DNA of 64,000 bases. Source: Penelope pileata. Taxonomy: Eukaryota > Chordata > Aves > Galliformes > Cracidae. Both the position numbers and the translations under genes were made by a program. The notes under the pieces are model-generated. The model was not told the origin of the DNA. It made no database searches and was given only the letters and a program-made list of their open reading frames with translations. Location of the stretch: positions 873,280-937,279 of the forward strand of contig WBMW01000788.1 of NCBI GenBank assembly GCA_013396635.1, written 5' to 3'. Of the stretch, positions 43,801 through 58,602 are shown in pieces (position 1 is the first letter of the stretch; each line of letters begins with the position of its first letter).

Positions 43801-46800
43801 CTTTATTCTCAGCATACTCTGTTTGACAAATGGGTCTTAACCACAGATGACAGTATTAAGCTTCAGCCTCTCAGACAAGGAAATCTTGGCTTCTATTCCC
43901 TCTGCCCATTTATCTATGATAAATTTAAAGACACATGTTCCCCTTCTTGGACAAACACTCTGCAGCTCCTTTTTTTTTTTAATCCATCAGTAAAATACAT
44001 TTGGAATCTCTTTATATGTGCCCTTTTTCCCTTTCCCTGAATGAGCAGCCCTCTACAAAACCCTCTGCGATGCCTCACAAAGCTCTTGATGGACCACGTC
44101 AAACAGTAACACTGGCTCTGGGTGCAGCTCTGTTTTGTGGCAGTTTGGATCTGCACCTGATTTGGTGCCAGGGGCACTTCTGAGGCCTAGAAGCATGGCC
44201 TACTTGCACTTCTACCTCTAGGGCTTTAAGTATTTTCACCTTCATGTTGTGTTAGGGTTTATTAACAATACTTAATCAGCAAGTAATTAGTATTATTAAA
44301 ACAACTCTGGTATTCCACAGGGAACTGAAACATACAGCAGACTGACTTTTCAAGACTGAGGAGAAAAACTGTATTTTAGCCTAAAACTGAAATGTAATTT
44401 CTCGAGCCCAGAGTCAATGTCCTATGCACTGGATGTGTATTTTTTCAGCTTTTACAGTTTGCTGCTCTTTTATTCAAGTTGGCTTTTCACAGGTTGTTTT
44501 ACCATCAGTATGATAAAAAGGACATGTCCACGTGTTGCTGTTAACAGCATGCTTTTTCTATGTATATTTTGAGATCACCTTATTGTGAAGGGTCAAAGTG
44601 AGCCTTTCTTTGCTTTGAGCTGTAGCAAAATGCTCAGTTTCTTTGCAATTGCCTGCCACAAGCTCTGTCTTAAAGGTTATAACTTATCAGTTACAGTCTC
44701 TCATTCTTTACTTGCTGCTTTGGTATAAAGACAAGAAGCAAACACACATTCACAAAAACATTACAGGAAGCAAATAATAGTACTTTTAATGTTGGAGAAG
44801 AGCCAGCTCAACGAAACGAAGCCTGAGACTCCCCTGACCTCCAGCACAACACTCAGAAGCTGGTCAGGATCCAGCTTGCAGAGACTTGGGCTGCATACGG
44901 AGTGCATTTGGTAATGCCCTTTCCACGCTTCAGGGACGTTTGTTGGCATGATCTGTGTCATGTCTCCAAGGTCCAACATGAAATGTGGCATTTCTGTGTT
45001 CAACACTCCTTACAACACTCAGTCCCCAGATTCTGTAAGAATTTCAGACTTTCTCTGATTGTTCTCTTAATGTTAAGGAAATTTTAGCAACGGGAAAAAT
45101 ACAACGCTAACAAAAAATGCGCTGAAACATCAGGACAGGGACGATATAAAGCCAATTGTACAGTTCACAATTATTTCATATATTTCTTCAGAGGTGTACC
45201 AGGAGGAAAAAATGAAAACTACAAAAGCATTCACCATAGGCAGAGCCACTTGTTGAGGGAGGAGGCACAGTGGGGCCTTCAGATAGGCTGGGCATGGGGC
45301 AGCACCGAGGGCACATTTCCTCCCTTTCCCAAGAGATTTTCAGGCTCTCATAGGGCTATGCCTTGCCTTCCTCATCCCCAACGTCCCTGCCTGGGCATTG
45401 GGTACAAACCCATCTGAGCCTTGGACCTGTCAGCTACCCTACACTGACATCACCAGGTCTGCCCAGGTGCAATGGAGGAGACTAGCGAGATGGCCTCCCG
45501 TGCTGACCCTGTACCTTCAGGCCAGCCAGGAGCTGGACTCCTCTCCACAGCACGGCCTGGCACTGACCCAAGAGGCACCACAGGGCCCTGCCCTACTGCC
45601 CAGCCAGGCCTGGCACCCTCCATTGCCCCGCCAAGTGCAAGCAGTGACCCCACACTTCTGGAGAGCTGGCTGGTGCTCTGGAGAGCTCTCACCCTCCCAA
45701 CAACACTTGTTTGTCTTAAACACAGGCTTTTTCCTTGAGCTGCCACAGATTTTCCACCTCAGTGGCCAACCAACGGCCAGCTAGGGAGGTTCGTTAGAGC
45801 CCATGAGAAACACCGTCTTCCAGTGCTGGCTGGGCTTTGCTCACAAGGGAGGTAGGCGGCAGCGCCGCATAAAATGCCAAACAACCCCAATTGTTTTCCT
45901 TGGTTGCCAGGGTAGGAATTAACGTTGTCCCCAGTGGAGCACAAGGACTCCCTGTGATACGAGCAGGGACAATGGGAAGGTATGTTTTTGTGACCCGCTG
46001 CAGGATATCCTGTGCGTCTTGCAGGGGAACACAGTGCTTTCCTGCACTGTCTGTGGCTGAGCCCTGGCTCCAGAGGCCTGCGGCGGCCAGGCTCAAAGCG
46101 ACCCACGCCAAACCCCTTCTAAATTTTAACAGAGCCTGCTTTTATCCAGAGAGCTGCCCTGGGCACTGTGGCAATGCCACACAGCTGTCAGACGGGCCAT
46201 CCTGTCTCTGGGTCAGAGGGGTGACAGGAGAAACTGAAAACAAAGCTGAGCTTCTCAGCTAGTACCTGTGATCCATCCTAGCAACAGCTCTGGGCTGCAG
46301 TACTCAGAAACTCCACCAATACAACTGGGACAGACACATAGAAACTGTCTGTTTTCAGTTTGGGGTTTTTTTGAGCAATGTGGTTAATACAGTAACTCAG
46401 ACGAGACTGTGTTGCACGACTGCTTTTGAATAAAAAGCACGGGCTGCATATCCCCGCCTCACGCCCCAGTGGAAATCACACTGATAATTTAAACACAGCT
46501 GTCCTGCTGTGCATTTGTGTCTGTGGCCCTCAAGGATGGTGACACGCCGCAATAGCTGTGGCTGACTCAGAACAGAAATAATAAGAGAAACATCTGTCTC
46601 CCTGCTTCTGTTCCCCTAGCTCCGGCAAGCAGCACTTCTGGGTCCTGCTCTAGATGTGGGACATGCTCCCAGAGAAACAGAGATACCCAGCTCCTCTTCG
46701 CCGTCTCCCCTGGCTGACACTAAATGGAGCACTCCCATGGATCCTTACTGCTGCTGTTGATTAACCGTTTAAAAAAAAAAATGACAAGAAACAATTCAGA

Positions 46801-48400
46801 AAGTGACGCATTACTTCTGCCTGTGGACAGAGGGAACAGCTGAAACGTGGGAGTCCAGACTACAGCTGTGTGACTACAGCTTTAAAAAAGAAAAAGAAAA
46901 AAAAAAAAAAAAAAGCATGTTTTAGTGAATAAAAACTACTGATTCCCTCTGCTGGTATTACAGACCTTACTTACTTACCAAGGTGGTGAAACCTGAGACT
47001 GTAGTCACAAGAATATCTGTGAAAGGAAACGTGAGACAATGAAGAGAAGCCACTATCGCTTCAAAACTGTGGAGTGTTCAAACCACAGCAGTCCCCGGGC
47101 CTGGCCTTTCCCACAGACCTCGTTCCTCCACCCCGTTCATGTATCTATATTGTCTCCTTTTGTCTTTGTCATGACTTAGGGTCCTATCACACAAAGCAGC
47201 CTAACTGCCACAGACACTTGCATCCATCAGGGGAATGGGATCATTGCTAGGAAATAAATATTCACCCAGATAAATTACAAGCAGAAGGGCTTCTGCAGCC
47301 ATTTGGAAAAGCCTCACACCCTAAGATCTGACAAATGTTTAGGGAATGCATGCGGGTATTTTCTGAACAGGAAAAAACAAAACAAAACTAATTTCTTCCC
47401 ATGGAGGTCAGGCACAAAGACAATGCCATTAAGGTTAGGTGACACATCCATCAGAGAAAATGATTAGCCAAGATTCCAAACAACCTGTTTACAGTCGAGC
47501 CATAGGCAGCATTTTTAAGTGCTTCCTTTTTTCTTGCCCTAATTCCTTGCCAGGCAGCTATGAACAGGAGCGTACCCATGAACTTGGTGCACTCTGTGTG
47601 CAAAATTCATGCTGAGAGGAGAAGGCTGCATTTATTAGTGAATTCATTTGCAAAAGTTAATCGGGCTGGCTGGAAGCCTCACTGCACCTTTCCCCTTTTC
47701 TTTCCCCTTCAGAACAGCTACAGGGAGAGCAACACCTCCCGGAAACATTTGTGCCGGAATCGTGTTATACCTTGCACTTCCAAAATAACCTCCTCTGCAT
47801 GAATGCTGATGATGGGTACATGCTGTTAAAGCATGAGGGACACCTCCTTCTCCACATGCTGTCTCCCAGTGGCAGTGCAACAACGTGGCTACCACAAGCA
47901 TGAGCTTTCTATTAATCTGTGGACCAGGACACACAGCCACAGGTTGCTAGAGAAGGAGAGTGCCCGTTAGTGGGGCTTTGTGTAAACAGCTCCACAAAAC
48001 AGATGTGATATGTAACATGCCTCTGGACCTAAATGTAGGAAACTTTTCATGCTGCCCCCAGTTGGGCTGGCTTCATCCCATGGTGAGTGCACAAGGAAAT
48101 GTGCACTCTTTCCTGGAAATTAGGCTTTAAACCTTGTTCACAGCAGCTGGAGAGTGAGGGTACACAGAAAGCAGGACTTTCCTCAAGCATTTCCACTGGC
48201 ATTGTGTATAGGGCACATCCTTTGACATGTCAGCATCTAACCATTTACCTCTCCAGTGCTCCTTCATACTCATGCTGCACCCGTCCCTGCATCCAGGAGA
48301 TGAAGTGCCTCTGAGCAGGTATGTTAGCATAGTGAGCATGCTCTCAGGGGTACACATTCTGGTAGAACTTAAATACGGACAGATTTTGTTATCTGACTTT
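40871..48400. other. Noncoding desert segment
   Basis: No gene is recognised. It contains an imperfect palindrome with homeodomain cores at 44267-44294, GC-rich chance ORFs on both strands at 45400-46260, an A-rich run at 46884-46914 and a perfect ZBTB18-type site at 46589-46598. Confidence 0.55.
46884..46914 (+). repeat. A-rich tract (A6G A5G A18-type)
   Basis: Thirty-one bases of A interrupted by two G. It is either a homopolymer expansion or the tail of an old retroposed sequence, but no flanking duplication is evident. Confidence 0.7.
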
Positions 48401-48560
48401 TTGCCCCTCATCTGGCGCTTCTTCCCCTCTGCGTTTCCTGACCTGCTCTCTTTCCTCATCTGTTCTTCATCCTCCTCCTCACTGTGTGCCTTTGCTTGCT
48501 CCCACCACCCTTGCCCTCACTTTCCCCTCTCTGTCCTTCTGCCTTCTTCTGAGGTCCCAT
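48401..48560. repeat. Polypyrimidine-rich tract
   Basis: The plus strand is dominated by C and T with many CTTC, TCCTCC and CCCT units. A second similar tract covers about 48930-49175. Such tracts can adopt triplex structures and can mimic splice acceptor tracts. The long ORF through it (48227-48706) has no domain. Confidence 0.5.
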
Positions 48561-50698
48561 CACCTCTTCCCGGAGTGCTCTCCTGGTGCTTGGAAAATGA
48601 GAATAAAAACTGTGATCTCAATGGTAAAAGAAAACAAACAGTTGCAATAAGCAGTTCTTCTTGGGAGAAGTCAGCCAATGACTCATTCCCAGGGCATTTG
48701 GAATGACAACAGGCATCTTCTCCTGTCTTTGCTGTTGCTGCTGTTGTGTTCATTACAGCAATGCTTACCAGCCAGTGGAGAATGGGGCCCCCTTATGCCT
48801 GGTGCTGCATAAATCATTTCTTTAGCCTGGGAAAAGAAGGGAAAGAAAAAAAAATGGGAAAAAAAAACACAAAAACAACTAAAGAAGATGAATACGTGAT
48901 TCAAGGATTTACTGCTCAGATTGCTTTGGGGGTCTTTTATTCCTTACCCTTTCCTTTGTTTCCCTCCCAGACTGCCTTTCCTGCTGGCCTAGCCCTTCAC
49001 CCCACCCCATCACTCTCTCTCCTGTCTGGCTGCCCCCATCTGATTTACCTTCCATTTCACTTTATCCCCTCCTTTGTCCACCCAAATGCTTCTCTCGCCG
49101 TCACTCACTCCCTTTGCTGCGTGGCCAGATCTCCTGATTGCCTTCTCCATTCTGTGGTACTGGGTAGCTTTTCATCACCTTGCTGGTGGAATCAAGAGAT
49201 GCAAAATATTCAGTGTGAGGTAGACACTGAATGGTTAAAACTTGGCAAAGTTATAGAAAACTGAAAACAGGCTCTCATAGCAGAAAGTGTCAGGTACCAC
49301 CAGCTCCAGCTAAATTAAATTCTGTCCCTGTAGTGTGTATGCACAGAGACATTTATATTCATATTTTTAACAGCCTTCTAAACTCTGCAGTTCACTGACA
49401 AACCCTTCATGAAGCTATCATTCCTTTTTTAACACCTGAACTTTAAAATGTCACATATAGCATTTAAAAGGACAGGCAAATAACCAAGGAAACATCCTAG
49501 CATGCATTTTGCTTCCTCTCCTTATGGCGGATCTAAAGTCCATGGAAATCAATGGCAGTCTTTCTGTCTAGTTCAGCAGTTTGCACCCAGTAGGTTGGTG
49601 TCTTCTAAAATTTCAGAGGAAAAAAGACCCCACACAAACGTGGGGTTTTTTTGTTTTCTTATACTCGTATATCTGGCAAGACTGATGTGCTGTCAAATGA
49701 TCTTTTCAGTGCTAAATATATACCATTAACTACTAATAAAAAAACAGGCTTTAAAAATTCAGCTCTTTTTGGCATCTGTACAGAGCATTCGACTTGATCT
49801 CACAAGATGCATGGTTTGCACTAGGATTGCAGTCACAGTTTTCTTGTTAAAGCTGTCAACCATTCCAGTATCTATCTTTACAATGCAATTCAAACCTTGG
49901 TTAGGAAAACAGGCATTTGCACTTCAACTAGGATATTAAGAGCATTTGCTAGCCCTTTTCTGCATCCATTTGCAGGGTACAGCTCCTGTTAGAACCAGGC
50001 TGCAATATGAAAACAAGGCAGGGAAGAAGCTGATCCCTTCTGTTACAGATAGTTCCTCTCGGTGGCAGAGATACCGTGGACAACAAATGCTTTCTTAAAC
50101 ATGTTATTTTTTATAGAAACGTTGTGTTAGCACCACTTGCATGATAAAACTTTACTGTTCCATCTCATTAGATTTACAAGGGTAACTCCAGGATAGAACA
50201 TTGCCTTTTGACTCTCTTAAAACCAGCAGAGAAATTCTGAACATCACATTTGCCATAGCATCGCATTGGTGTCTGACTGGACTCATTAGCAGATATTTGC
50301 TAATGACATGGGAGAGATGAAATCAAGTTTATGTTTGTCTTTTTGTGAAAACTGATCACCTTCTAAAGACAAACCCCTAGAGCATTCTTGACAAGCTCCT
50401 GTAAATCTTCAGCCAACATTGCCTGAATGAACTTAAATGTCGTGATATAAAGCAAAGGGAAAACATAGGTAAGAAATAAACATATGTCTTCTAATGCTTA
50501 GGCACAACGGGGAGCCCCCTTATCTGCTCCCATAATGCGCCTTATTATGCTTAAGTAATGGGTATTAGAAGCCAAGCAGTATGTTACATCTCCTCCTACA
50601 TGGTACATTCCCATACTGCCTAGATACATATGAATCCTGCATGTCACATGTCATTACATTTTCTGAAACTATATCTCCATCCATGCTAAAAATACACA

Positions 50699-50718
50699 GA
50701 GAGATAGAGAGAGAGAGA
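50699..50718. repeat. GA microsatellite
   Basis: A GAGA run interrupted once by GATA, about 20 bp. Too short to call more than a minor microsatellite. Confidence 0.7.
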
Positions 50719-53700
50719 TCTTGAGTGTAAGCAACAGATACTTCTGCACAGACCTTTGGCAATACCAAAGATGGAGAGATTCATACACGTGCTTATTATT
50801 CATCATTCTTTGAAGAGCCTTTGTGAAGACAGCCAGCCCCGGGGGTTCAGAGTAAGAACTCAACAGGTGCTCTGCACCCATCCATTTCGAAGCTGGGTGC
50901 TCCCAGGCGAGGCCCTCTCCACCTGCCTTTTCATCTGCATGGTGGCCTGATTTTTTTCTGAAGTGCTTGGTTACAGAGCTGTTCCCATAAAAATAACTCC
51001 ACAGCTATCCATAAAAACTCTCGCTTGGAAACTCCAAGCAATCAGCAAACCTGTGAGATTCATGACCTACTGGTGTCCCTTTGCCCCAGCACACGGGGCC
51101 CGCAGAGCCCTGAGCCTGCTGTGGGGACGAGCCGCCCTCCAGCAGCCCCTGCCTTGCCACCCCTCACAGCGAGGGAGCGGGGTGGCCCTCAGGAGACCAC
51201 ACTGTGGCAGGGATGCAAAGAAAGACCTTTAGGACCAGACGGCTCCCGCTTCCCCTAAAACCACCAGGAAAACCATCCATGCTGCTTTTTGAAAATGGAG
51301 GCCTAAGCCCTCGCTCCAGCAGCTCCATCGCTGGCACTCTGGAGCTGGATTGTGTCTCACCTATGAGAGACAGGGGAGGAGCAGCCATCCCCTGGTGACA
51401 TGTGTCAGGCAGAACATGGCACACACTTTGATACCCCCAGTGTCCCAGGCTTTTTTGCTTCTGTGCAAGCAGCCGAATGGGCAGACCCCTCCTGCTCAGC
51501 TGCGGCAGATGGAGCGGGGAGGCAGGCTGCGTGTCTGCGGGGCTGGGCAGCGGAGCTGCGCTCTCCAGCTCCAACTAATGAAGCTGATTTGATGAGCTGA
51601 TTATTCTTGTGTATTAGTGCATCGCTGACATGGTGCTCCACGCTGTACCGGATGCAGGAGGAAGGGCACAACATGGGCCCCCGACTGAGCTTTCCACCTA
51701 AGCGAGCAGACTGCTCGATCCCAGAAGACACGGCTCTGGATGAGGAGACGGAGCCCCTCTTTCTAACAGAGCACTGCAGCTTTCTGAGCTGGAATGTAGC
51801 AGCATTCCTAATTTAGATACTCTGGTTGAATTTTAAGTGGTAGTGAACAAAACATTTGAAAAGCTGTCCCCGTTCTCTCAGCAGGGAGACATCGAGAATT
51901 TTCTGGTTTTGGGGAAGGAATACTGGCACAAAATCGGCCAGGCTTTTCCCAGGTAGAGACGTGAGCCCTGGAAGCAAATGCGGGTTTTCTAGGTATGATG
52001 GATGTAAACAAAGAGGGGTTGGTTATCAGGAGGTGATTCATGATGGGAGGGATAATGATGAATAGGTGTTATGACAACAACTGCTCTGCAGCTGTAGCTC
52101 TCTCATTTGCCACAAACTGCCAAAAACTCGCCAGCTTTCTCCTGGGACCTTCTAATGACAGTAAACAAGGCTTGACAGTGTCCAACACAGAAGGTTCCTG
52201 ACTGTTGACCTCCTCATGGCATGAGAAAATTGGCTAAATAACATCAAGAAGTGAAATTGCAGGTACCTGTTAGGTCTCTGGGTTTTTGCAGACAGCAAAG
52301 CATCCTCCAGACAACATTATTCCTGGTGTACATAAGCCATTAATTATGTTAATTATGTTTCTACCTGCACAGTTTTTCCAATTTTAGCTCAATAATCCTC
52401 CCTCAAAATGCAGAGAAGTACTTTCTGGGAGGACAAGGTTGGCTTTTGCTGTTTTTTTTAATATTTCCACTTCAATTTGAACAGGAGCAAGCCCCAGCAG
52501 AATCTTTTCAGGCAGAATAGTGGTTCTGCTCTTGCTGAATCATCTGTGACAATGATTAGGCAAGAACACAAAAATAAACATTCCTTGGAAGCCAGGTTTG
52601 AATCCCCCATAGAAAGTATCAGAACCACCATTTAAAGATGAGCTGCAGAGTTTAAAAGATGCTGGGAGATGTCACCTGGTCTGCTCTGGGCACAGGGAGC
52701 GTGCTGTACCAAGCCCAGAGCTCAGCAGCGCCCAGAGGATTCACCAGCAGCGCATACTGCGTTCAGTGGTGATAGGCATTCAAACAGAGCTCACATGGTC
52801 TCCACCACAGCATCCGATCACGCACAGAATGAACAGGAGAGACCTGCTAGAGGGGGCAATGCGAGGCGGAGTTGCATACAGAGGTCTGCTGAAAAGCAAG
52901 GCTGACATACGACAGTGTTGCTCACAGTATTTATGTGCTCATATATATTTGAATATCTTTCCAGATTCCCTTGCTTCAAGTGCCTTATTCATGCAAGTCC
53001 CACGCTTCGCCCCATCCGGGAGCATTTTGATCGTCAGCTCCTCATCTCTGTCATTCCTCATTACAACAGTCACCTATGAGAATAGGTAAGAAACAAAAGG
53101 CCAGATGCACAGCTGCACAGATGAGTGGAGCACTCTGCAACAAAGGAAAGCAACTCTCTTTGGACATAACTAACACGTGTGAACTTGCTTGACTGTTTGT
53201 AATCCCATTTCTTGCTGCCTGCTCTCACAGCTCTGCTGAATTTAAACACAACATTTTCCAGCCAGAAGTGTCTTCTTTTTTGTATGATAAGTTATATTGA
53301 ATCTATACACTGAGATGTTAAGAGGAATGGGGATTCAGAGAGACGAATAGATGAAGGAGGTAAGGGTAAGGGTTAAAGCAGAGAAGTTCGAGTCAAAATC
53401 TCTGAGTTCCTTTCCCATTTCTACCAGAAAGCATCCTGCATGCTTTTGGACATCCCACTTCACCAGTATGTGTCTCGGTTGGGAAATCTGCCAGGTGGGA
53501 ACACCAGAAACCTCACACCATAATGTCTTGCTGGATGTCCCTGATGCCTGTTTGTGAGTTTCTCAGATCCCACACTGGCTAGCACCACAGAAAAGCTTTA
53601 ACTAAGCAGGCAGAAAAGGAAGCAGAGGCTCTGAGATCTGGAAACATCAGTCTGAGGATTCGTGCCTGGCAAAGAGCGTCAATACTACTGCCAACCATAT

Positions 53701-56700
53701 TCTGCTGAACTTCCTGTGAGGTGGCTCTTCTTGTTTCTGCACAACAGCAAATATCCCATGAGGTATGAAAGGCCACTGCCACTGCACCACAGTTCCACTG
53801 CAAATCAAAGGGCAAATTCACTAAAATTTCAGTGGTCCTTAATCACTTCTCCAGGATTTCTTCCCCACTCATCTTCCTACCACATACTTTGTGATTCTCA
53901 GTCTCATTAAGATTTTGATAGGGAGCTTCCTCAGCCAGAGAAATTGGCTGACTGGCCAATATCTCTGCTGTTGCAACAGAGTAGGATCCCAAATATCAGA
54001 CACTAGGCTTTTGTCCTGGTCTCCTGAAAGTGACAGTAGAGAGAAGGCACTCTTATCTGAGGCTTATTGAACTGTTTTATAGAATTACTTCTCCCCAGTC
54101 CATCCCTCCCCTGACCATGTAGGATACATAAGGCATGTCTTAGGGAGATGTCTCAGCTCTCCTGCCAAAAATTTGGTAGGATAGCACCAAGCCTGAATGT
54201 GCAATGGTCTTAGCAGCAATATGTTCAGCTGGGTGGGCTGTGCCTGTCTCCTTGTGCCTCCAACTGTGCATTTCTGCTGGCCATGCATCTTGCATCCTCT
54301 TCTTCTCCTTTTCTAGCTCCTATGTTGCTGTTTTTTTTCTTTTCAGGGATGAACACATACCTCCCCATCTTTTCCTAAAAGGGTTATAAAATATCTGGCA
54401 CCCAGACACGCAATGCTCTGGTCAATGCAGAATCCCTTAAATCTGACCACCCAGAAGCACCTGTTACCAATACCTCACTGAGTCAGCTTCTTCTGCTATC
54501 ATAGGCATGCAAATTAAACATATTCTTCTGCCCAAGCCATTGAGAATAACACGACCTCTTATTTTTTGAACCACACTGTAGCTGTCTTCTTGACAAAACA
54601 TAATTTTTTCAAAAAAATATAAAATAAAATCATGCTCACTTTAAACAACTGCTTAAGGAAATGGCTAATGGACAAATTAGGCATTTCTTGGGTGTAAAGG
54701 TGTCACCTTTCAGTGACATCCCACGATGAAAGCTTTGGGAGTGATAACCTGGAATTGTGGCAGGTTCATATAAACAGCTTCTTTCAGTTATGCTTCTGAT
54801 GACTGAATCTGAAGGATCTGAAGAGAGAACGGAGGAATAGCAATGTATTAGTTATCAACTTCTCTTCTGACAGATTTCTCGATATGGAAAAGCTCAAAAA
54901 CAAGCTGGTAGGTGTTGTGAAATCTATAGATATTTATTAAATAGTGACCAAACCTAAAAGGCTGTGTTTTTTGAATAGAACTCAATAGTTTTCTAGTGGA
55001 GTTACAAAACAGAAATGATTTACATTAATGTTACCATTTTGGAGCTGTATTGCTTTTCTGAAACTGGAGTCAAACTTCTTCTGAAATGGAAGTTGGGTGG
55101 AAGAGAAAAAACAGTGCATCAGGAAAGTACCTGTGCCTTGTCTTTCCTTCCTCTTTGCTCTTCGAAAATCAAAGTTATGTCTAAAGGGCACAACCAAATT
55201 CCAAAAAAAAGTTTACTTTGACACTCAAATTCTGAACATTGGAGGTTTTGCCAGAATAGGAGTGTAAACACAATGGGGCATGGAGACAACATCTTAAGTG
55301 AGGCAGAAGCTTGTGTAAGAGAAGATTAACACTGGAGAGCTGGCTAAAGAAGGGGCCAGAGTAAATCATTTCTCTTCCTCAGAAAATTAAGCATATGCAA
55401 GGGGTAACAGACAGTGACTATGGGAAAACCTGTCAGAACAAAGTAGCAGTCTTCCATTCTCTCCTACCTACAGATGCAGCCAAATGCACAAGAAAGGGGC
55501 TGGGGGTTGTTCATAAATAGTCTGGCTGCTGTTTGTCAGAGGCAACAGTTGAAATGTCCATACACAATTGCTACTTTAGCATGTGCTAAAAACGACAATG
55601 GCATCCAGTCGCAATGGCCCCGCTGAGAACTGTCGTTCCAAGTCACAGTCATAAAACTACTGGTGGGTGGTCTTCATCTCCGCTTGTCCTCATTATCATT
55701 TCATTGTGTTTCCGTGGCCCACTGCACCATGGCACTCCCTGCATCTTAAAGCATTTCATTGATGGGGCAGTTTGACATTCATATTTATATGTCCTTGTTG
55801 TATTGCAGCGGTTTCTTCTATTCTTGGGATCCAAGCCTTTTGTGAAATGGTGCGAGGAAGATGTGTATTCAAATCTTGGCCCAATGAATCGGGTATTGTC
55901 AGGAAATAACAGAAAGTTTTGAGAATTTAAACATCCTGGACCCTATCCTGCTGCTGCCAAATGTAAAGGAAGAGCTTTTCCTTGCCAGGGACTGAAAGCA
56001 AAGCTGCAAGAGGAAATCAGCTGGGGAGCATGTACCTGTCTTTAGGCTCAAGAGCATACAGCAAACTTACTGGGGCAGTGCTAAAGAGAGGCAGCCTGTG
56101 CTCCATCCTCCTCTGCCAGGAGTGGACAAAAATGCTCCTGTTGTCCCCAAAACAGAAAGTCCAAACCCTAATCATATCCCTTTTTATTTCTTAATTCTCA
56201 CTTAGCCCGCAAGTCAAAAGCTAAGCAAAGCCTATATGCAGCTCAGTGATTGGGCAACGCTTGATCTGCAAAAGCAAAATGCTTGCCAAAGCTGTGGAAA
56301 ATAAAAACAAGAGAGAGTTTACACAGTAGAAAAGTGAAAACTATTGAAAGCTGAAGATTTGCTTCAATTGTTCTTCTTAGTTTTGTTGGTGGATGGCTCC
56401 TCTTCTTAGGAAGCGGGGCAGGAGCAGTGCGTTTGTCCCACGGGCAGGACGGCCGGGGGCACCGTGGAAACTTGACACACACTGCGCTGCTTTCTCCGAG
56501 CTGGAACATGGAGAAAAGTGGGCAGGCATAGGAGGCACGTTCTATCAGAGGGACGTTGCCATTTCGTGGGGCCAACGTGTACATAGCTGGCTTACTGTGA
56601 GGCAAATACCCCAGTTCTGCACACACTGGGCTGCACTACATGGCTCTTCTGATTTTCCAGGTTTTGCTTGTTCCAGACACATAAAGGAGCAGCTGCTGCT

Positions 56701-57443
56701 CATGTGTGCATGCAATGTTGCCCAGTGAGGAGTTGAGGATGTGTCTTGGCAAAAGGCAAGAGCCTTAAGTTTGCAGGTAAAATGCCACGGAAAGGATATG
56801 AACAGATAGGCTCAATGAAAAACATAAGAAGGTGTTTGTTTAAATGTTCTGTGCACAACTGTTCAAAGTAGGGCAAAGCACTGCTTGAAAATCAAACTAA
56901 AGAAAGAACTAAAAATCTGACATGGAATTTCTCTAGATTTTCCTTAAAAAAAATTACCCCTAGGCAGGAAGTCAATGGTCTGCAGCCAGTCCAAAGGCCA
57001 GTCTGCTCCAGAAGTGCCCCTTCCTGGAATACAGCTTTTAAACATGACTGCATTTACATGCCGTTACTGAGAATACCAAAATTGGCAGAGAAGCCCTCAG
57101 CCCTCTAGGATCATGATTCCCTCCTTTACCCAGAGAGCAGGTCCACGCAAGGAGTTGTGAAGGCATATGGCCTTGCTCTTCCAGCACATCTCACTTTTGA
57201 TCTGCAAGCCTTCAGAGCAGGATTCAGCCTTGTGTCCATTCCGTCCTTGGCCTCCAGCTGTTGGTGCCAACAGTGAGAGCGAGTAGAGCCAAGTGGGATG
57301 GCAGCTTTGTGCTGTGCTCTTTGGCCCACTAGAAACTGGATGGTGAGACAGCAATAAAAATGCCTCTCAATCATGGTGCCTAGATCTTTACCAAAACACC
57401 AGCAGTGATAACTAAATCCTGTATGCTCACATTGCAATGACCT

Positions 57444-57465
57444 GAGGAGGAGGAGGAGGAGGAGA
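57444..57465. repeat. GGA trinucleotide microsatellite
   Basis: About seven GAG/GGA units in a row in noncoding sequence. On the other strand it reads as TCC repeats. Confidence 0.8.
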
Positions 57466-58602
57466 TGGCTCTGAACAGGTAATGCACATCTCCGACGTGT
57501 TCTAGACTCAGGGCACGTGATCCCTGCCGAGTCCTCCTCTGTGAGGTGGGAGTCACGCACTGCAGAGCTAGCAATAGTAACGCCATTTGTCAAATATCAC
57601 TTGCCATAACTGTAGCACTTCTGTTGGTGAATGGTTGATGGACCAGTCAGAAATGTATTGAGCATATTCCTAACCTTTTGGTATGCTTTTTACTTCTGGC
57701 TGCCAATGGTTTAGGCTCATGATTTTCATCTTGTGCCTTATTTATGAGCTGTTTGAGCTGACAGTTTCCTATTTGCCCCTCATGGTATTCAGTTGATCAC
57801 CTAAACCGCACACTTACCTTCTGTTTCCCTCTGGATGGGTGAAACTCGTCAGAGAGAACAGTAAACAAGGAAATACTGACGTGAACATATAAACATTCAT
57901 GTTTTTATGTGCAGATGGACTTTGCAAAGAATAACCAACCACTCCAACAATAGACAGCCCTCGTTTCCCTAAGCAAATATTCAGCATGGAAGGAGAAATA
58001 GGATTTAAACAAATATTCACCAAACCTGTTTTTTTAGCACTTAACCTGCTCTATTTATTGAGACTCTCACCTTCTGCTCATGTTTGAACCCCTTTGGAGA
58101 TAGTATTAGTGTGTATTTTTATTGTTAATGTGTGATTTCCTGACGATTTCTCTTAGTGCTCACACAGGAGAGGGGAACGGCTCACAATAAAAATCCCAAT
58201 GAGTTATTTGGTTATTATTTTGATCTGTAATGTGTGCTTTACCAGCCAAAAATCAAATGAACTTTAGACAACGTTCTGACCAACATGCAAAAATGAGACC
58301 TGACATTTGAAAGTTATTAAGCACTTGAATTTTAAAGGCGAGCCATTTCATGAAACACGTGTAGCTTCCTCCCATGCTTAGAGCTGCGTGGTGCTCAAGT
58401 CCTTCACCAGAACAGGAACAATGCTCTTTTTACAGGTGAATACCTATCTCTCTCCAGATAGCCTGCGGAAGAGAATGTATAACAATTTTGTTATGATTTA
58501 ACTTTTCTTTCCCTCATTGGTAACAAGAAAGGAAGGAGCGTGGGGGGGAAGGTGTCAGCCATTAGACTGCATATTTGACATCCTGCCTCGATTCGTTTAA
58601 GG

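Larger units (their letters stand above)
49200..58600. other. Noncoding desert segment
   Basis: No gene is recognised. It holds a GA repeat at 50699-50718, a GC-rich patch at about 51080-51580 with chance ORFs on both strands, and a GGA repeat at 57444-57465. Confidence 0.55.
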
